The notes: generated by a model not told the origin, from the sequence alone. Shown: positions 24,150-35,548, counted from the stretch's first letter. The stretch: DNA of 64,000 nt from Augochlora pura (GCF_028453695.1 NC_135780.1:2542001-2606000), one strand, 5' to 3'. A program made the numbers and translations.

Positions 24150-24640
24150 CGTTTGGTCTTACTTGGGAGAAGCTAGTTTCAACTAAGAAACGATGAGTGT
24201 CTGGTCCAACGCTATAGAAAATAATATAACCCTGACAAAATATCGAAAGTACTATACCTAACGAACATATTTCAAAAAGCATTCTATGGATTCCGAAAAC
24301 CATATAGGAGATCGTCCAAATTTTTAAGAGTACTAATTATGAAGCAGCACAGACACCTAACATATCAATCTTGCTAGAAGAGTACCTGACGTGTTGAAAT
24401 AATTAACAGAGTCAAGTACCCGAAGTACCTGACATACCAAAACTATTATAGATTCGAAAAATAGGGGTGCCAGAATGCGCCTGCACTTTTCAAATTGCTG
24501 AAAAAGTACCTAAATTGTCACAATAATGAACAAAGTAGTTTTAGAATAACCAGAAGTACCTGTTCGTACCAAAACAATCGAAGACGAGCGATAATCGAAG
24601 CACGGTGCCCAAACCGGTACCGGAGGTGCCCGAACCGGGA
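24150..24640. repeat. Degenerate AAGTACCTGA-rich array
   Basis: GAGTACCTGACG, AAGTACCCGAAGTACCTGACA, AAAGTACCTAAAT and GAAGTACCTGTTC recur with AT-rich spacers. It is plausibly the same family as 955-1360 in the opposite orientation. Confidence 0.5.
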
Positions 24641-25082
24641 AAGCGAGCAGATTCTCCGGAACAGTTTCGAGCCATTGAAGAAGCTGGCACCGAGATTTCC
24701 GGGCCGCCGCGCGGCGATCAATTTCGTAGGGGAATTTCGAAGAAACGATATGTGGCCCCTGAATCGCATTCCGCGAGAGATATCGCTCGAGAATGTCGAG
24801 ATCTGCATAGGAACGGAAGCGTGCCGGTCATTCGTCAGGTCCTCGATATCGAAAGACGAGCGTGAAGTGGTCCCGGGGCACGTCGGAAGGATAACTGTCA
24901 AGTGGCGGAGCCGCGAATCGCATTCCACCTCTAAAAATACGCTGTTCGTTCGCCGTCGACGTTCCCGACGATAAAACCCGGGGGCCCATCAAAACGAACG
25001 AGCGTCCTCGATAATCAAAAATTCATTCTCTGTAATTCAACTGGTTATTTATCCGGCGGATCTCGGCTCGTGCGTCTGAAAA

Positions 25083-25140
25083 GGATGCTTTCAAAAGGTT
25101 CTCCAGATATCGATTTATTGATTACCTTTCGAAAGCATCC
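25083..25140 (-). promoter_or_regulatory. Intronic anti-5'-splice-site and decoy hairpin downstream of NfI exon C
   Basis: On the plus strand 25083-25099 reads GGATGCTTTCAAAAGGT, so the NfI transcript carries its complement. That complement pairs perfectly over 17 nt with the exon C 3' end plus the first two intron bases (25510-25494). In the transcript, 25140-25124 reads GGATGCTTTCGAAAGGT, a copy of that same exon end and donor with one A-to-G change. It can also pair with the complement (16 Watson-Crick pairs and one G-U) across a 24-nt loop. The complement is therefore shared between the true donor, about 396 nt upstream, and an adjacent decoy donor. Splicing control is inference; the three related 17-mers are seen directly. 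Confidence 0.6.
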
Positions 25141-25495
25141 GTGAAACGCGATTCTAATCGAATACTGTTCTCTTTACTGTTCTTTTTTTTTTTTTTATTT
25201 TCTTTCTTTTGTCATTGTTCTTTTTGCAGTTCGAACGTTTTGCTGTACGTTTCTTTCATTTATTTTTTTCTTTTTTTTTTCGGTAATTCATTGATTCTCG
25301 TAATCGGACCATAGACTGGAGACTTTCGATATCCTAAGAGACTTTTTTCTTTCATGCAAAACGGAGTACGCGCTCGCGATAAAAGAGAAGGAGAAAGATA
25401 GACAGATAGATATATAGATAAATAGATAAAGAGACAGACGCCGGTTTTCTTTTTTTTTCGTTCGAAATTAGTGGGATATGAGAGATTCGTCGTAC

Positions 25496-25588
25496 CTTTT
25501 GAAAGCATCCAGAGCTCCTTCGAGCTGAAGACACCTGTCGCAAGGATCGTGTCATTGCAGACAACACCGTTATATAGTTCGTGGTAGC
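25496..25588 (-). CDS. NfI: NfI exon C: linker after the DNA-binding domain, VFSSKEL motif
   Basis: 93-bp exon, phase 1 to 1. The G left over from exon B joins GC to make Gly, then YHELYNGVVCNDTILATGVF and SSKELWMLSK. The block ATGVFSSKELWMLS corresponds to TSGVFSVTELVRVS, which follows the DNA-binding domain in vertebrate NFI proteins. That match, plus correct phase and order, is why it is assigned to this gene. The acceptor is ambiguous: gttcccag/gtgcag offers two AGs six bases apart. Using the first extends the exon to 25594 and inserts Gly-Ala. The donor is AAAAG followed by GTACGA (25495-25490). The exon end and donor are copied and complemented in the intron 350-410 nt downstream (see 25083-25140). 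The exon length is a multiple of three, so skipping keeps frame. Confidence 0.88.
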
Positions 25589-26214
25589 CTGCACCTGGGA
25601 ACAGAACCCAGTCCGCCATCTTTAATCGTCCGTAAGATTAGTTTCGTTCTTTTATACTATTTTATATCTTTTTTTTTTTGCTTTGTTTCTCGTGTTCAAT
25701 TTGAACTTCTGTCGAAGACAGCGGAACCGATCGAACTGGCAAGGTTCGATAGGTGCTATGGCGTTGGATTACAGCGAGATGCTATAGAGACAGTTTCGCG
25801 TGTCTTTTGCAAAGAGAGTAGAAGAGTTTTACCTTTTCGCCGCCTCTCTTCCTCCTTGCTCGCGTTGCAGATGCCGTTTAGGACCTCTGAAACAGCAAAC
25901 CACACCGAAAATGTTAGTCGATTAAGCACTCGGTGTCCTTGCATCGAGGACGCTATGTTCTCTAGCCAATAAGATTACATTCCACTTCCCTCGGTCCTCC
26001 GAATTTCAGAGAAAAAATTCCACTATGGTTACCACCATAATCTCAGCCGTTTACCAGTTAATGTTAATCACTATAAACTCTTTCTCATTATTTTCTCAAC
26101 TCGTACTCATCTGTCAGACACTCTGCTATCGTTTAAGCTATCGTTCAATACAATGATTGATATTATTAAATTAAAACTACTCCATTCGACAATAATCGAT
26201 CACTCTTGCGGATA

Positions 26215-26412
26215 AAAATTCCGAAAAATTCCCCGAAATATTCACACTCTTTAAGAATATAATCCTTCAGACACGTAAAAGTGAAATTAAAATGACTCCA
26301 TACGAGAAGCCTAAGTAATTTTTGCCAGAAATCTCGGTCTCCAAAAAGTCTAAATAGATTCCGAAAAATTGTTGGAAATATTCGAACCCTCTGAAAATAC
26401 AATCTCTCGAGA
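26215..26412. repeat. Diverged tandem duplication, period about 140 bp
   Basis: ATTCCGAAAAATT..GAAATATTC..AATAYAATC recurs at about 26218 and 26358. The duplication explains the apparent repeats in the open minus-strand frame here. Confidence 0.7.
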
Positions 26413-28010
26413 TCTTGGTAGAAAACTTGTTCAGGCAAACGAAACGCGGACCGGTCGTTTCCGCCGGGCGTCTCCGCGTCTTCAGCGTTTCCATAAATTT
26501 CGCGAGGAGTTCTCGCGACGAGAGATCGAGCGTTTCCGGCGTACTTTTCGGGAAACGGCGTTCCCCTTCGCGGGCGATCCTCACCTTCGCTGTCACACGG
26601 TGTTTTATATCGCGGTAACCTTACGCAAATCTCATTGCGCAACATACCACCGAAATACACGAGAGCCCGGAACGCCCGTTCAAGTTCCACGACGGAATTC
26701 GCTCGAGGGGGAGCGCGTGGCCCGGGGGGTTGGATCGGATCGAGCAGCGGTCGGTTCGCGGATGGGAAATCGTGGGAAGAAAAGAAAAGCGTTTCACAAT
26801 GGCCGTCGAACAACGGGCCCGCGAGTCTCTCTCTCTCTCGTCGCAGAAAACCTGCCGGCGATTATAAATAGACGTTAACAAACATACGTTCACTCGGCGG
26901 GTTATTTTTAATTGCGACTCAACCTTTATATCGCCGTTCGAACGATAAGTCCTCCTTATGGCCGCCTTGCATCTCTCTTTTTGAACCTCGAACTTCTCGA
27001 ACCTCCGTTCCATCGACCTCGGAACGCTCTCGAACTGTCGCGAAGAAACAGTCGATCGTTGGATCGCGATCTATCGCATAAATTCGGTTGACAGTTTCGC
27101 TTCTGTTCGAACTTCTGCGAAACAGAACGCAGCGCGACGGAACATCATTGTGATGCAATTTCTTTGATCGAAATAGAAGCATCGCTCGTAATCGTCCAAT
27201 CAAAATCTGAATGCACGAACCATGGCGATAAAATATTCGAACAGCTTTTCACACGTGATAACTTTATTATAATAATAATAGGAATAATATTGGATTAATC
27301 GAATACCGACCGATCATTAAAAATGATCGACGATTATTGCTCTATAACAATGTGGAGGTTAGTTTTACTTAAAAATATTTCGCCATTTCTATTACAACAT
27401 ATGTTTAAATTAAGAAATCTATTAAATTATTATATACACATATTCAAAGTTATCAAACCTAGCTAAATGACTTGAATTTTTCTATTTCTATTTTCTCATT
27501 TCGAGTGGTGGCAAAATGAAAAAGTGAACAAACATTTTAGTCATTGCACAAGTAAACTAGTCCTTTTAATACTTAAACCAAATTCAAGTATTTCGGTCCA
27601 ATTTGAAGAAAGTTTCCAAGTTCTCCGAGGTGAGCGAATACTTTTTGAAAAGGGGTAGTAGAGCGACTCCAGCTTAGTTACCTCCCAGAACGCGATGGAA
27701 CCCGCAGGTGAAGTCGGAGAGGCGATCGAGTAAACAGCTTCCGCAGGAAACCGTTAATTTTAGACTGTCAAATAACGATACTTCTAAGATATATATATTT
27801 CGCGGAGCCTCTAGATTCCGGACGATTTTGAAACTGCACCGCGACAACGTTTAATTAATATCGAGCCGGGGGCGAATATTTTTAGCGGCGGCTGACAGCG
27901 GACCGGCTACTTAGCCGACGGCTTTTTAAATTGATGGAATGATTTGCGGGTATATAGAGTTTGTTTACTCAAGGTGCTCTATTTCCATCGGTTCGTGAAA
28001 TGGTTCTCGA

Positions 28011-28030
28011 GGCGCGCGCGCGCGCGCGCC
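28011..28030. repeat. CG dinucleotide tract
   Basis: GCGCGCGCGCGCGCGC run; other CG runs are at 6088-6104, 20939-20958 and 32113-32129. Alternating CG can form Z-DNA. Confidence 0.9.
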
Positions 28031-28686
28031 CGCGTTGGCAGTGCGCATAAATAATGAGGAAAATTCGGGGGAGACAGGTCCGGCGGTTTCGTGACGCGCG
28101 ATGAAAATCGCCTCCAAAATGGTCGCGACGATGGATTTTGCGCAACCGGCATCGTTTCCTCGGCAAATTAATTGCGACACAACGCTGCGGCGCGCGACGC
28201 CGAGGAGGATCCCCGGTCCCGAGGGTACACACCGGCAAAATTAGTCTGCCGGTGGTCGACAGGTGCGTGCGGCGACGCAGCAATTTTCAGAGCTCCGATA
28301 GATACGCGCGGACGGTCTTGGAACAATAATAGAGACCGGAGAGAGATCTGTTGACACCATGCGGTCCATAAGCGACGCCGATCTCCGAGGAGAACCCCGG
28401 TCAGCTTCGTCAAGGACGACCCACGCGATGCCATCTTGGATACTGTTTCGCAACCGGTAATTCGCTGTTTTCGATGCCGCCTTCGTCGCGACGGCCGATT
28501 CATTGACTCCGATGCTCTTTTATTTCGCCTCGGAATTATTCTGATTCTATTACCCTGTTACATTTCCTTCACTTGCTATGATTAGAACTTTTTCGATTCT
28601 CATTCATTTCTTTCTACGAAAAAGAGAATTGTAGTAACAAATTGTATAAAATTTGTCATGTCGTCAACATCACACGATTTGTAACA

Positions 28687-28922
28687 TTAACCCTTTGCAC
28701 TCGGTTGTCCCCTCTCAGGGGACATCGTAATTTTAGTATATGACTAAACATTAAAGTTTATTAGCGATTTGCAACTATTTCTCGATATCTAGAAATTCAT
28801 ATAAATCGAATATTATTATAACAATATTATATATACATATATATCGTATACTATATAATAATATAAACGTTTATAAGCGCTGGTAGGTAATATCCATGAT
28901 GTCGCCGAGTGCAAAAGGTTAA
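28687..28922. mobile_element. TTAA element, CCCTTTGCACTCGG terminal repeats
   Basis: TTAA at 28687-28690 and 28919-28922. The ends are CCCTTTGCACTCGG and CCTTTTGCACTCGG (13 of 14). The hairpin GTCCCCT-CTC-AGGGGAC lies at 28707-28723. It was inserted in NfI intron B-C. 236 bp, AT-rich interior. Confidence 0.87.
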
Positions 28923-29025
28923 TATGGATTTTATCTCGTTTTATTTATTTTATTGTGTAGTATACAGATACGTAATTCAGGTTCATTCTATTGCTAATAT
29001 AAAGCAAGTACAATTCTAAAAAATT

Positions 29026-29315
29026 TCAACCCTTGAGGGACAAAATAAATATTACAGTTACTACAAATATTAAAATACTATTACTGCTAATATTATCTGA
29101 ATCGTACTCGTGTAACTTCATAAAAATAATAGAAATATTAGATAGTTCTTCTATCATACTTTTACGATTTAACCGGCATTGAAAGGCTTAAATATTGATG
29201 ACAAGAAAAATAGAATTTTATTCTGTCTAAAACGAATGGAATGGCATTCATACTAACCAGGTTATTAGAAATATCAATCACGAGTCAGACTCTAGCCAGT
29301 CCGACAAAGGGTTAA
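29026..29315 (-). mobile_element. TTAA-type element, inverted orientation
   Basis: The high end, read on the minus strand, is TTAA then CCCTTTGTCGGACTGG followed by the AGAGTCTGACTCG palindrome. This is the same GAGTCAGACTC core as at 6769, 16974 and 45091. The low end is TCAA then CCCTTGAGGGAC, alignable with one gap. The boundary at the low end is less certain. Confidence 0.6.
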
Positions 29316-30030
29316 GAGAATGATTCGTACGAAGACGAAGACTATAAGATGAATTGCCGAGGATTAAGGGAAGAGCAGGATCGTAACGAAAAATTGGGGA
29401 TGCGATAAATAAAAGGGAGGCGCCCCGGATCTTCGGGAATTCAATTACCGGCGGGGACTCGTCAGAATCCGTGACTACCCCTTCAGGAGCACCGGCCAGG
29501 CCGTATCCGGGCGTACACAAACTTCATTAGCGAAATTAACCCTCTTGTTTCATTTAATATCGATCAATATCCGTTTCGTCCCCCAATTTCCACCCTTTCG
29601 AACGTCACAAAGGGGTCAAGATAATTAACCTAGATCCACCAGGGTGTTAATAAATTTCAATAACACCGTCGAGAGGCCGCCTCTTTCCATTTAACAGTGG
29701 CTCATGCTAATTTCATCCCTCGATAGCCCTCCACGACCGCGCAAACACGTAGAACGTCTTCTACGCTAGGACAATCTAGTCGAAGACACTGTACGCGATG
29801 GAACATATTTTCCTTTCGCGTGTCGAAAAAAAAGAGAACGAAGAAGTCGACGAGAGCAAAGCGTGACGAGATGGTTAATTACAGGTACGTGGACTCTTCG
29901 ATTTATCCGACCCTTCGTACCGATTCCGGACCGTCGGCAGAGGTACCAGAATATTCATTTCAGGTATTCGCTGCGGCACGAATGAAAATCAAACATATAA
30001 GCGAGCACACGGTGGCTGAAAAAGAGTAGG

Positions 30031-30052
30031 GGAGAGAGAGGGAGGGAGAGAG

Positions 30053-30084
<32 letters not shown>
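30031..30084. repeat. GA microsatellite
   Basis: GAGAGAGA run of about 50 bp with GGGA interruptions. Confidence 0.95.
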
Positions 30085-30086
<2 letters not shown>

Positions 30087-30409
30087 TTACAAGATGTCCG
30101 TCGCCTATTTATTTATAGAGCGAGCACACATCGGCACGCATGGTCACATGCTCGTGTGCACGACACACCGACGAGGACGCGAGCCTTTTTACGAGCCTGT
30201 GCATCTGAAAAGCTCATTACAAAAATTTTATCCTCGTTCACGAACTCAAAATTCGTGTCAGGAATAAGCAATTTGCAGTGAGAAGAATGATAAGCATCTT
30301 TGCATTTCTTAAAGCGTTGACAGATGAATCTGTTTCCCTCGCGTGCCGAACAAGATACAGTTTGTAATAACTACAGTGAACCAAATGTTTCGAAGGTAAA
30401 TACTTTTAA

Positions 30410-30471
30410 CAAAAATACCTTGGAATAAAAATTTCTTGGAATAAAAATTTCTTTGAATAAAAATTTCTTTC
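30410..30471. repeat. 16-bp tandem repeat
   Basis: TGGAATAAAAATTTCT in about 3.5 copies. Confidence 0.85.
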
Positions 30472-31139
30472 GGAAGAAATCGACGATCGACGGTCACTGA
30501 AATAAGTGTGTTGCTCTCGGGGATGCTCGAATGATGGACCGATTCGACACCGATTCGCAGCGACCATAGTTATCAGACGACTGTTTACCCTCTCCACGGA
30601 TGTTGACGTGTAAGCACAGCAAATCGCAGGGGCAAGCGGGGCGAATAGTTCGCAAGGCGTCGGAGAGTCGAACGGAGTTCGTCCGGCGCGCGTATTCGCC
30701 CTAAGAGCTAAATATCGCCCGGCCGGTCCGAGTTGCGTAAGTATCATCGTCTCTTATGAAAGTGTTAGAGGAGAGGACAGGTGCCTCCACGCGTGTCGTT
30801 CTCGGACATCGCATTTTCGCGATGCCACCGCCGCTCGCTCTCCCCGAGCTAAAGCTCCGTTTTAGCCGGCCAAGCGACTCCGGTTATCCGGAATAGACCG
30901 GGGTCCCTCTGGTCGCGTTTCCAAACGCACCGCGGTGAATCAACCGTGCCACGTGGACACCAAGTATACACGTTCCATTCGACGCGCAAGTTCGCGTAAA
31001 AAAGAATATCCACGGGAGCATTCCCACCGAAACAGAATTCACGAAAATATCTGTACAGGAAACACTGTACGCGAATGTGTTTAGTAACGAGTTCGCGCGA
31101 ATGTATCTTTCAAAACCATTCGTAAATTATAGTTGCCAC

Positions 31140-31740
31140 AAGAACGATTATACGAAAGAGACGTTATAGAAATATACGAATTAATAAGACATTGTGAAAA
31201 TCCTATGTCAAGACTTTATAAAAATCTATGTGTTAGAAAGATCTTACAAAAATGTTAGTGCTGCAGAGTCGTTGTTAAAATGATGATAGAAAAAGGATGT
31301 TATAAAAATGTACGTAGTGAAAAGGCACTATGAAAATATTTATAGGAGAAAAAATTAAAATGTCGCATAGAAAAAGACACTCTAAAGGTGGTCGTACAGA
31401 TGGAAATCAATGAACATATTCGTATGAAGAAAGAATGGAAAAAGATAAAATAAAAAGAAGAAACACCAAAGATATTCGACGAATAAAAAATAATAAAAAT
31501 GTTCATAAATGTAATAAAGGCCAGAAATGTTCGTACAAATAAGATACATCGAAGATGCCCTACAAATAAGAAATATTAAAGATGATCGTGCGAAGGAGAA
31601 GCACTAAAGATGACAATGCAAATAAGAAGCATCGCAGACGTCGGTCAAATAAAAAATACCAAAGATATTAAAAAATACCAAAGATATTAAAAAATAGCAA
31701 AGATATTAAAAAATAGCAAAGATATTAAAAAAATAGGACA
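31140..31740. repeat. Purine-rich degenerate array ending in a fresh 19-bp tandem
   Basis: A long asymmetric run rich in A and G on the plus strand with recurring AAATAAGAA, AAAGATG and AAAAATGTT motifs. It ends in a clean 19-bp unit AAAAAATASCAAAGATATT, four copies at about 31650-31736. Confidence 0.7.
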
Positions 31741-33558
31741 CGTTTTGGTTCAGTGTTCAGAGAAAGCATCGCCGGAACGGCTTTAAAGGGATGGCATGGG
31801 CCGCGTTAATTCGGGAAGAGGCTAATCGCGCGACAGAGAGGTATGAATATTAAAGCGGGCGATGAATCGTTCGCCTAACCGTGACAACGGGTCTCCTGGT
31901 GTGCGATTGAACGCGGCCGGGATTGAAATATTAGGCATCCCTGGTCCCCGTGTGTCCCGGTGTACTTCCTTTCTATAATAATACCGTCTATTAGGTCAGT
32001 CGAAACGAACCGAACGGAGGCAAGTGTCTACTTTTAGCATAGCCAAGACACACAGACTCGCTCGCTCGCACGCCTCGTACGAGAGCGCAAAAGCGGTAGA
32101 GCATGAGCGCTGGCGCGCGCGCGCGCGCTCGGGATAATCCGAAAGGGTCCGGGAGTCTTCGCTATCCGGCACGCCTTGGCAGCCACCGAGTTTATATTAT
32201 TGTGGTGCCGACGTTGTATATTTACAGAGGGCCAGGAATTTTTATGATGTTGATCGTTCGTCGCGTGCACACACCGGGCCAGCTTTCTTCTCCCGGCTGG
32301 CCTTTGTGAATTAATCGGCCACGTGCTCGGCCGCCAAACTCGCCACCGCAGTCGAGACAGAGGCCTAGACTGAGACCGCCGACTTCGCCAATTTCGTCGT
32401 TTCTCGGACAGACCGAATATTCCTCGGTGATCCGAGTAAATCGAGTATCGAATCGACGATCTCTCTCTCGTCTACGAATTCAGTCGAACATCAAAGACGT
32501 CGCGGTTCTTAACGAGGATTGCGTAGGATCAGAATTTTGCGCTTTGGTCTAATGGAAACTCGATTGCAAACTAAGCGAAATTACTTTTAGACGAACAGTG
32601 TACTAGCTTTAATAGCTTCGACAATTAATAAATACTACCTAGTACATAAATTCCTAACCGTAATTGCTGGCATGCAAACGATCACCAGTAAAGACACAGC
32701 AATAGCAGACGATTCGAGAAAAGAAGAAGACATCAGTGACAGTTTGTGTTCGTTATCCAAAAGATACGAGGGGATCTCGGCCACGATAGTTCGGCGGCGC
32801 CACCTTGGAAGCTGAATGAGAGATCAAGAAACCGAGCCATCTGGAGAGAGTGCCTAACCTACCCCATGTCTTGGCAGCCGCGCGTTTTTTTCTCTTTCTC
32901 GTAGGTGGCGGCGGTAGGCCTCGCCAATTTTTGCGTCAACCGGCTGTAAACATTAGAAAGCCGGCTGCCAAGGCGGTGCGTCCGGGCCCGGACCGACAGC
33001 CAGCAGTGGTTGTTCTCCTCTCTACGGTCGCGGAACGGAGCTCGTCGTCGCCCGGTGGTTGGGTTTGCCAGGACGCGCGCACGGAAATCACGTGTTTTAC
33101 CACTGAGTCAGTGGAAGCCGAGTTCGATGAAACACGAACGAAAGAACCGGCGGACCATGCCAGTCGCGAGACAGCCTTCTGCCAGCTGATCGATCAGACG
33201 GTCGATCAACGCACCCGGGCCACCTCCCCTATCGCGTTGCTCCTCGATAAAAGATTCATCCCTCGGAGGGGCAATCGATGGCAAAAACTGGTTGATTTTA
33301 ATACAGAATTTCATCTGGAATCCATTATGGAACGACATGGAACTAAATGGATCTTTTAGAACCCTGACCTAATTGTTTAAAGTGTGTATAGTACTATTTA
33401 AATCCTTTCCAATTGTAAATCACTTATGCTTCATCGCTTAATTACTGCCAATGACGAAAAACAGGCTGAGTTTGATAGAGAATTTAATAGAGAATCTATA
33501 AATCCATTCTCAAAGGAGATGGAGCTGAAAGAATCCTTTAAAAATCTTCTTCAGGTGT

Positions 33559-33760
33559 TTAACCCTCCTAAGCGATGGAGTATGTCTAAGAAGCTGTCAC
33601 TAAAAGGCTAACAATACTATCGACACCCAAAAATTTCAGGATATAATTTAAAGATTCTGGAACATCATTTCCTTGATTAGAACTCGATGTCTCACTTACA
33701 AATGGATGAAATTAATCGTAAACTTATAATAATGTTCCTACCCTCTTTCGATCACAAATC
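33559..33760. repeat. Dispersed repeat copy 1 (shared with 48393-48640)
   Basis: Starts TTAACCCTCC. It shares CACCCAAAAA, GATATAATTTAAAGATTCTG and AACTCGATGTCTCACTTAC blocks, in order, with 48393-48640. Probably another TTAA-type family whose right end is eroded. Confidence 0.55.
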
Positions 33761-34356
33761 TCGGACACCTCGTCTGTAAAATCACTACAATGATAAAACA
33801 GCGCAAAACCAACAGAAAAATCGATCTAAAATTTTTGGAAAATTGTCTAACATTCGCCACGAAATTCGGAAACGTTGAATTTCCATGGACGACGAAAAAG
33901 GGGGTTGGTTAATCGAGAATCTGCTCTAGAATCCGGCTCGAGAAAGGCGGCAGGGGTGGGGTTTAAGTCGATCATGGAACGCGAAACGATCGAATACCTT
34001 GGACGGTGGACAAGATCGACTATTCTTGATGTCGATCCCTCGACGGGCTCGCGAAGGTCTTGCCAATCGTGGATCTATATGTATGTGGATCGCGCGGGAA
34101 CACGGTTCGGTCTTTGTCGGGTTTTCGGCACGGCCGGTGGAAAATGGCGGGAAACGGCGCGAACCGCGCGCCCATGAACACAGCCCCGTTGTTGTATGGG
34201 GGGCCCGGTGGAATTGGCAGAGCGTTCCAAGAAACTTTGAATCGAAGCCGAGTGCAGCGCGGACACTTTGAATGGACGGACAGGCGACAGTGAATGAGCC
34301 GAACGCTGAAACAAACGCGCGCCACCAGCCCGCTCCGCGACGCCCATGATCGAGTG

Positions 34357-34382
34357 TACACACACACACACGCACACACACA
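34357..34382. repeat. AC dinucleotide tract
   Basis: ACACACACACGCACACACAC run. Confidence 0.9.
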
Positions 34383-35364
34383 GTGTTTCAATCCGGATCC
34401 AAAAAGCAGCTAGATAGAAGAAGCGGCCTGGAAGTCGATTAACTCTACGTCTACAACCTTATTTTTACCGATGATCTCTGCATACTTGGTTGGCCAAGAT
34501 CGCGCAGCTTTTCTCTTAGTTCCAACATTTAATATAAAAATATATAAAAGCGATATAAAAATTCCATGATCGGTCTTTCGAATTTTGAAAATATCATTCA
34601 ATAGTTTTTATTACACGTGGACTATGAATTTTACGAATTTATCATCAAATAAATTTGATAAAATACCAAAGTGTATGAAAATTTCAGTACATTGCTATCT
34701 TCTGAATTTATTAGAATCGTTGATAGAAGAAATGCAGTTTTATTCGATCTCAGTTTCTCACGACTGAGTTAGATCGTATTTGTTTAAACAACTGTTTGTC
34801 TGTTAAGCAAACGACCAAGTATGCAATCGGGGGTTTGAACAACAAACATGCATATTCTTATACCGAGTGTCATAAAACCGGCGGTACAATCGGACAGAGG
34901 CTGACTCTACGTGAAATAATAAATCGAGAAGAAAGATTAACATTTTTCCATTTAAGAAGTAGCTTGTAATATCACGAGAACTATGTGACAGTATTTATTT
35001 CTTTAATAAAATTTCTCTCTATAACGGAGCCTTGAATGAACGAATACTGTTCCTTTTTCGACTTATTTCTGTACATAAAATCATCCCCTTGCCAATCGCT
35101 CGACCAGTTACGCGACACTTTGTATATTTTTATGCCGATTACGCTGTTAGTGACAAACCCTTCTATAAAGCATTCGTTCAAAAATTAGTCTACCGCTAAG
35201 ATCTTCTCGCGTTCGGTATTAAATTAGAAAACCAATAGAGAGGTCGCTAAGAGCGGCGAGTATTCGTTCGTCTCGAGAAAGAAGGCGACTCCTCGAGCGA
35301 CGGGGAAAAAAATTAGCGAACGGAATCGGTGATCGAGGGATTGCTTGCGCGGGCGATCGCTTAC

Positions 35365-35548
35365 CGTGGCTGGTGATAAAATTGGCGAGGTAGAGATCGA
35401 GTTCCCGGACGGAGACGTTGATGTGATAGGGGTTGACGCAGAGGCCCGGCTGAGCGCATTCCGCAGTCTTCTCAAGCCGTTCCCCGTCCGTCGACTCCAA
35501 CGGAATTGCCTTGAAGAGGATCACCATCACCAGGTCCAACCTCCATAC
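35365..35548 (-). CDS. NfI: NfI exon B: C-terminal part of the NFI DNA-binding domain with the MH1-like Cys/His signature
   Basis: The minus-strand translation begins V then [20 protein letters not shown], followed by GERLEKTAECAQPGLCVNPYH and VSVRELDLYLANF. This aligns along its whole length with vertebrate NFI ([20 protein letters not shown].. [23 protein letters not shown]). The motif CVNPYH is also the zinc-site motif of SMAD MH1 domains, as expected since the NFI domain has an MH1-like fold. The remaining two conserved cysteines are at exon residues 31 and 37. The acceptor is gttccgcag before 35548. The exon ends with one base (CAC G) before GTAAGC, a strong donor at 35364. Length is 184 bp, phase 0 to 1. 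The intron to exon A is 981 bp. The last residues (ITSHG) already leave the conserved domain. Confidence 0.97.

Larger units (their letters stand above)
16245..25495 (-). other. NfI: NfI intron C-D (about 9.25 kb)
   Basis: Begins with the anti-donor/decoy structure (25083-25140). It holds a degenerate GTACCT-rich array (about 24150-24640), GGA and GAA trinucleotide tracts (22820-23372), TTAA elements at 20317, 21581, 16974 and 16662, a 38-G run (17828-17865) and a CGT trinucleotide tract (16319-16383). No additional exon with supportable coding similarity was seen. Confidence 0.8.
25589..35364 (-). other. NfI: NfI intron B-C (about 9.8 kb)
   Basis: No conserved coding sequence seen. It contains TTAA elements at 28687-28922 and 29026-29315, a 140-bp tandem duplication (about 26215-26410), GA microsatellite 30031-30084, a 16-bp array (30410-30471), a purine-rich degenerate array (31140-31740), an AC run (34357-34382), and one copy of a dispersed repeat shared with 48393-48640 (33559-33760). 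Several 100-170-codon open frames exist on both strands but none resembles a known protein. Confidence 0.8.

Noticed and set aside
26166..26813. 215-codon minus-strand open frame on the NfI strand
   Set aside because: Half of it is a 140-bp tandem duplication. No NFI-like motif, no fitting acceptor and donor pair.
32850..33359. 169-codon plus-strand open frame
   Set aside because: No recognisable domain, low-complexity basic composition and no splice or promoter support. Chance open frames of this length are expected in CG-rich stretches.
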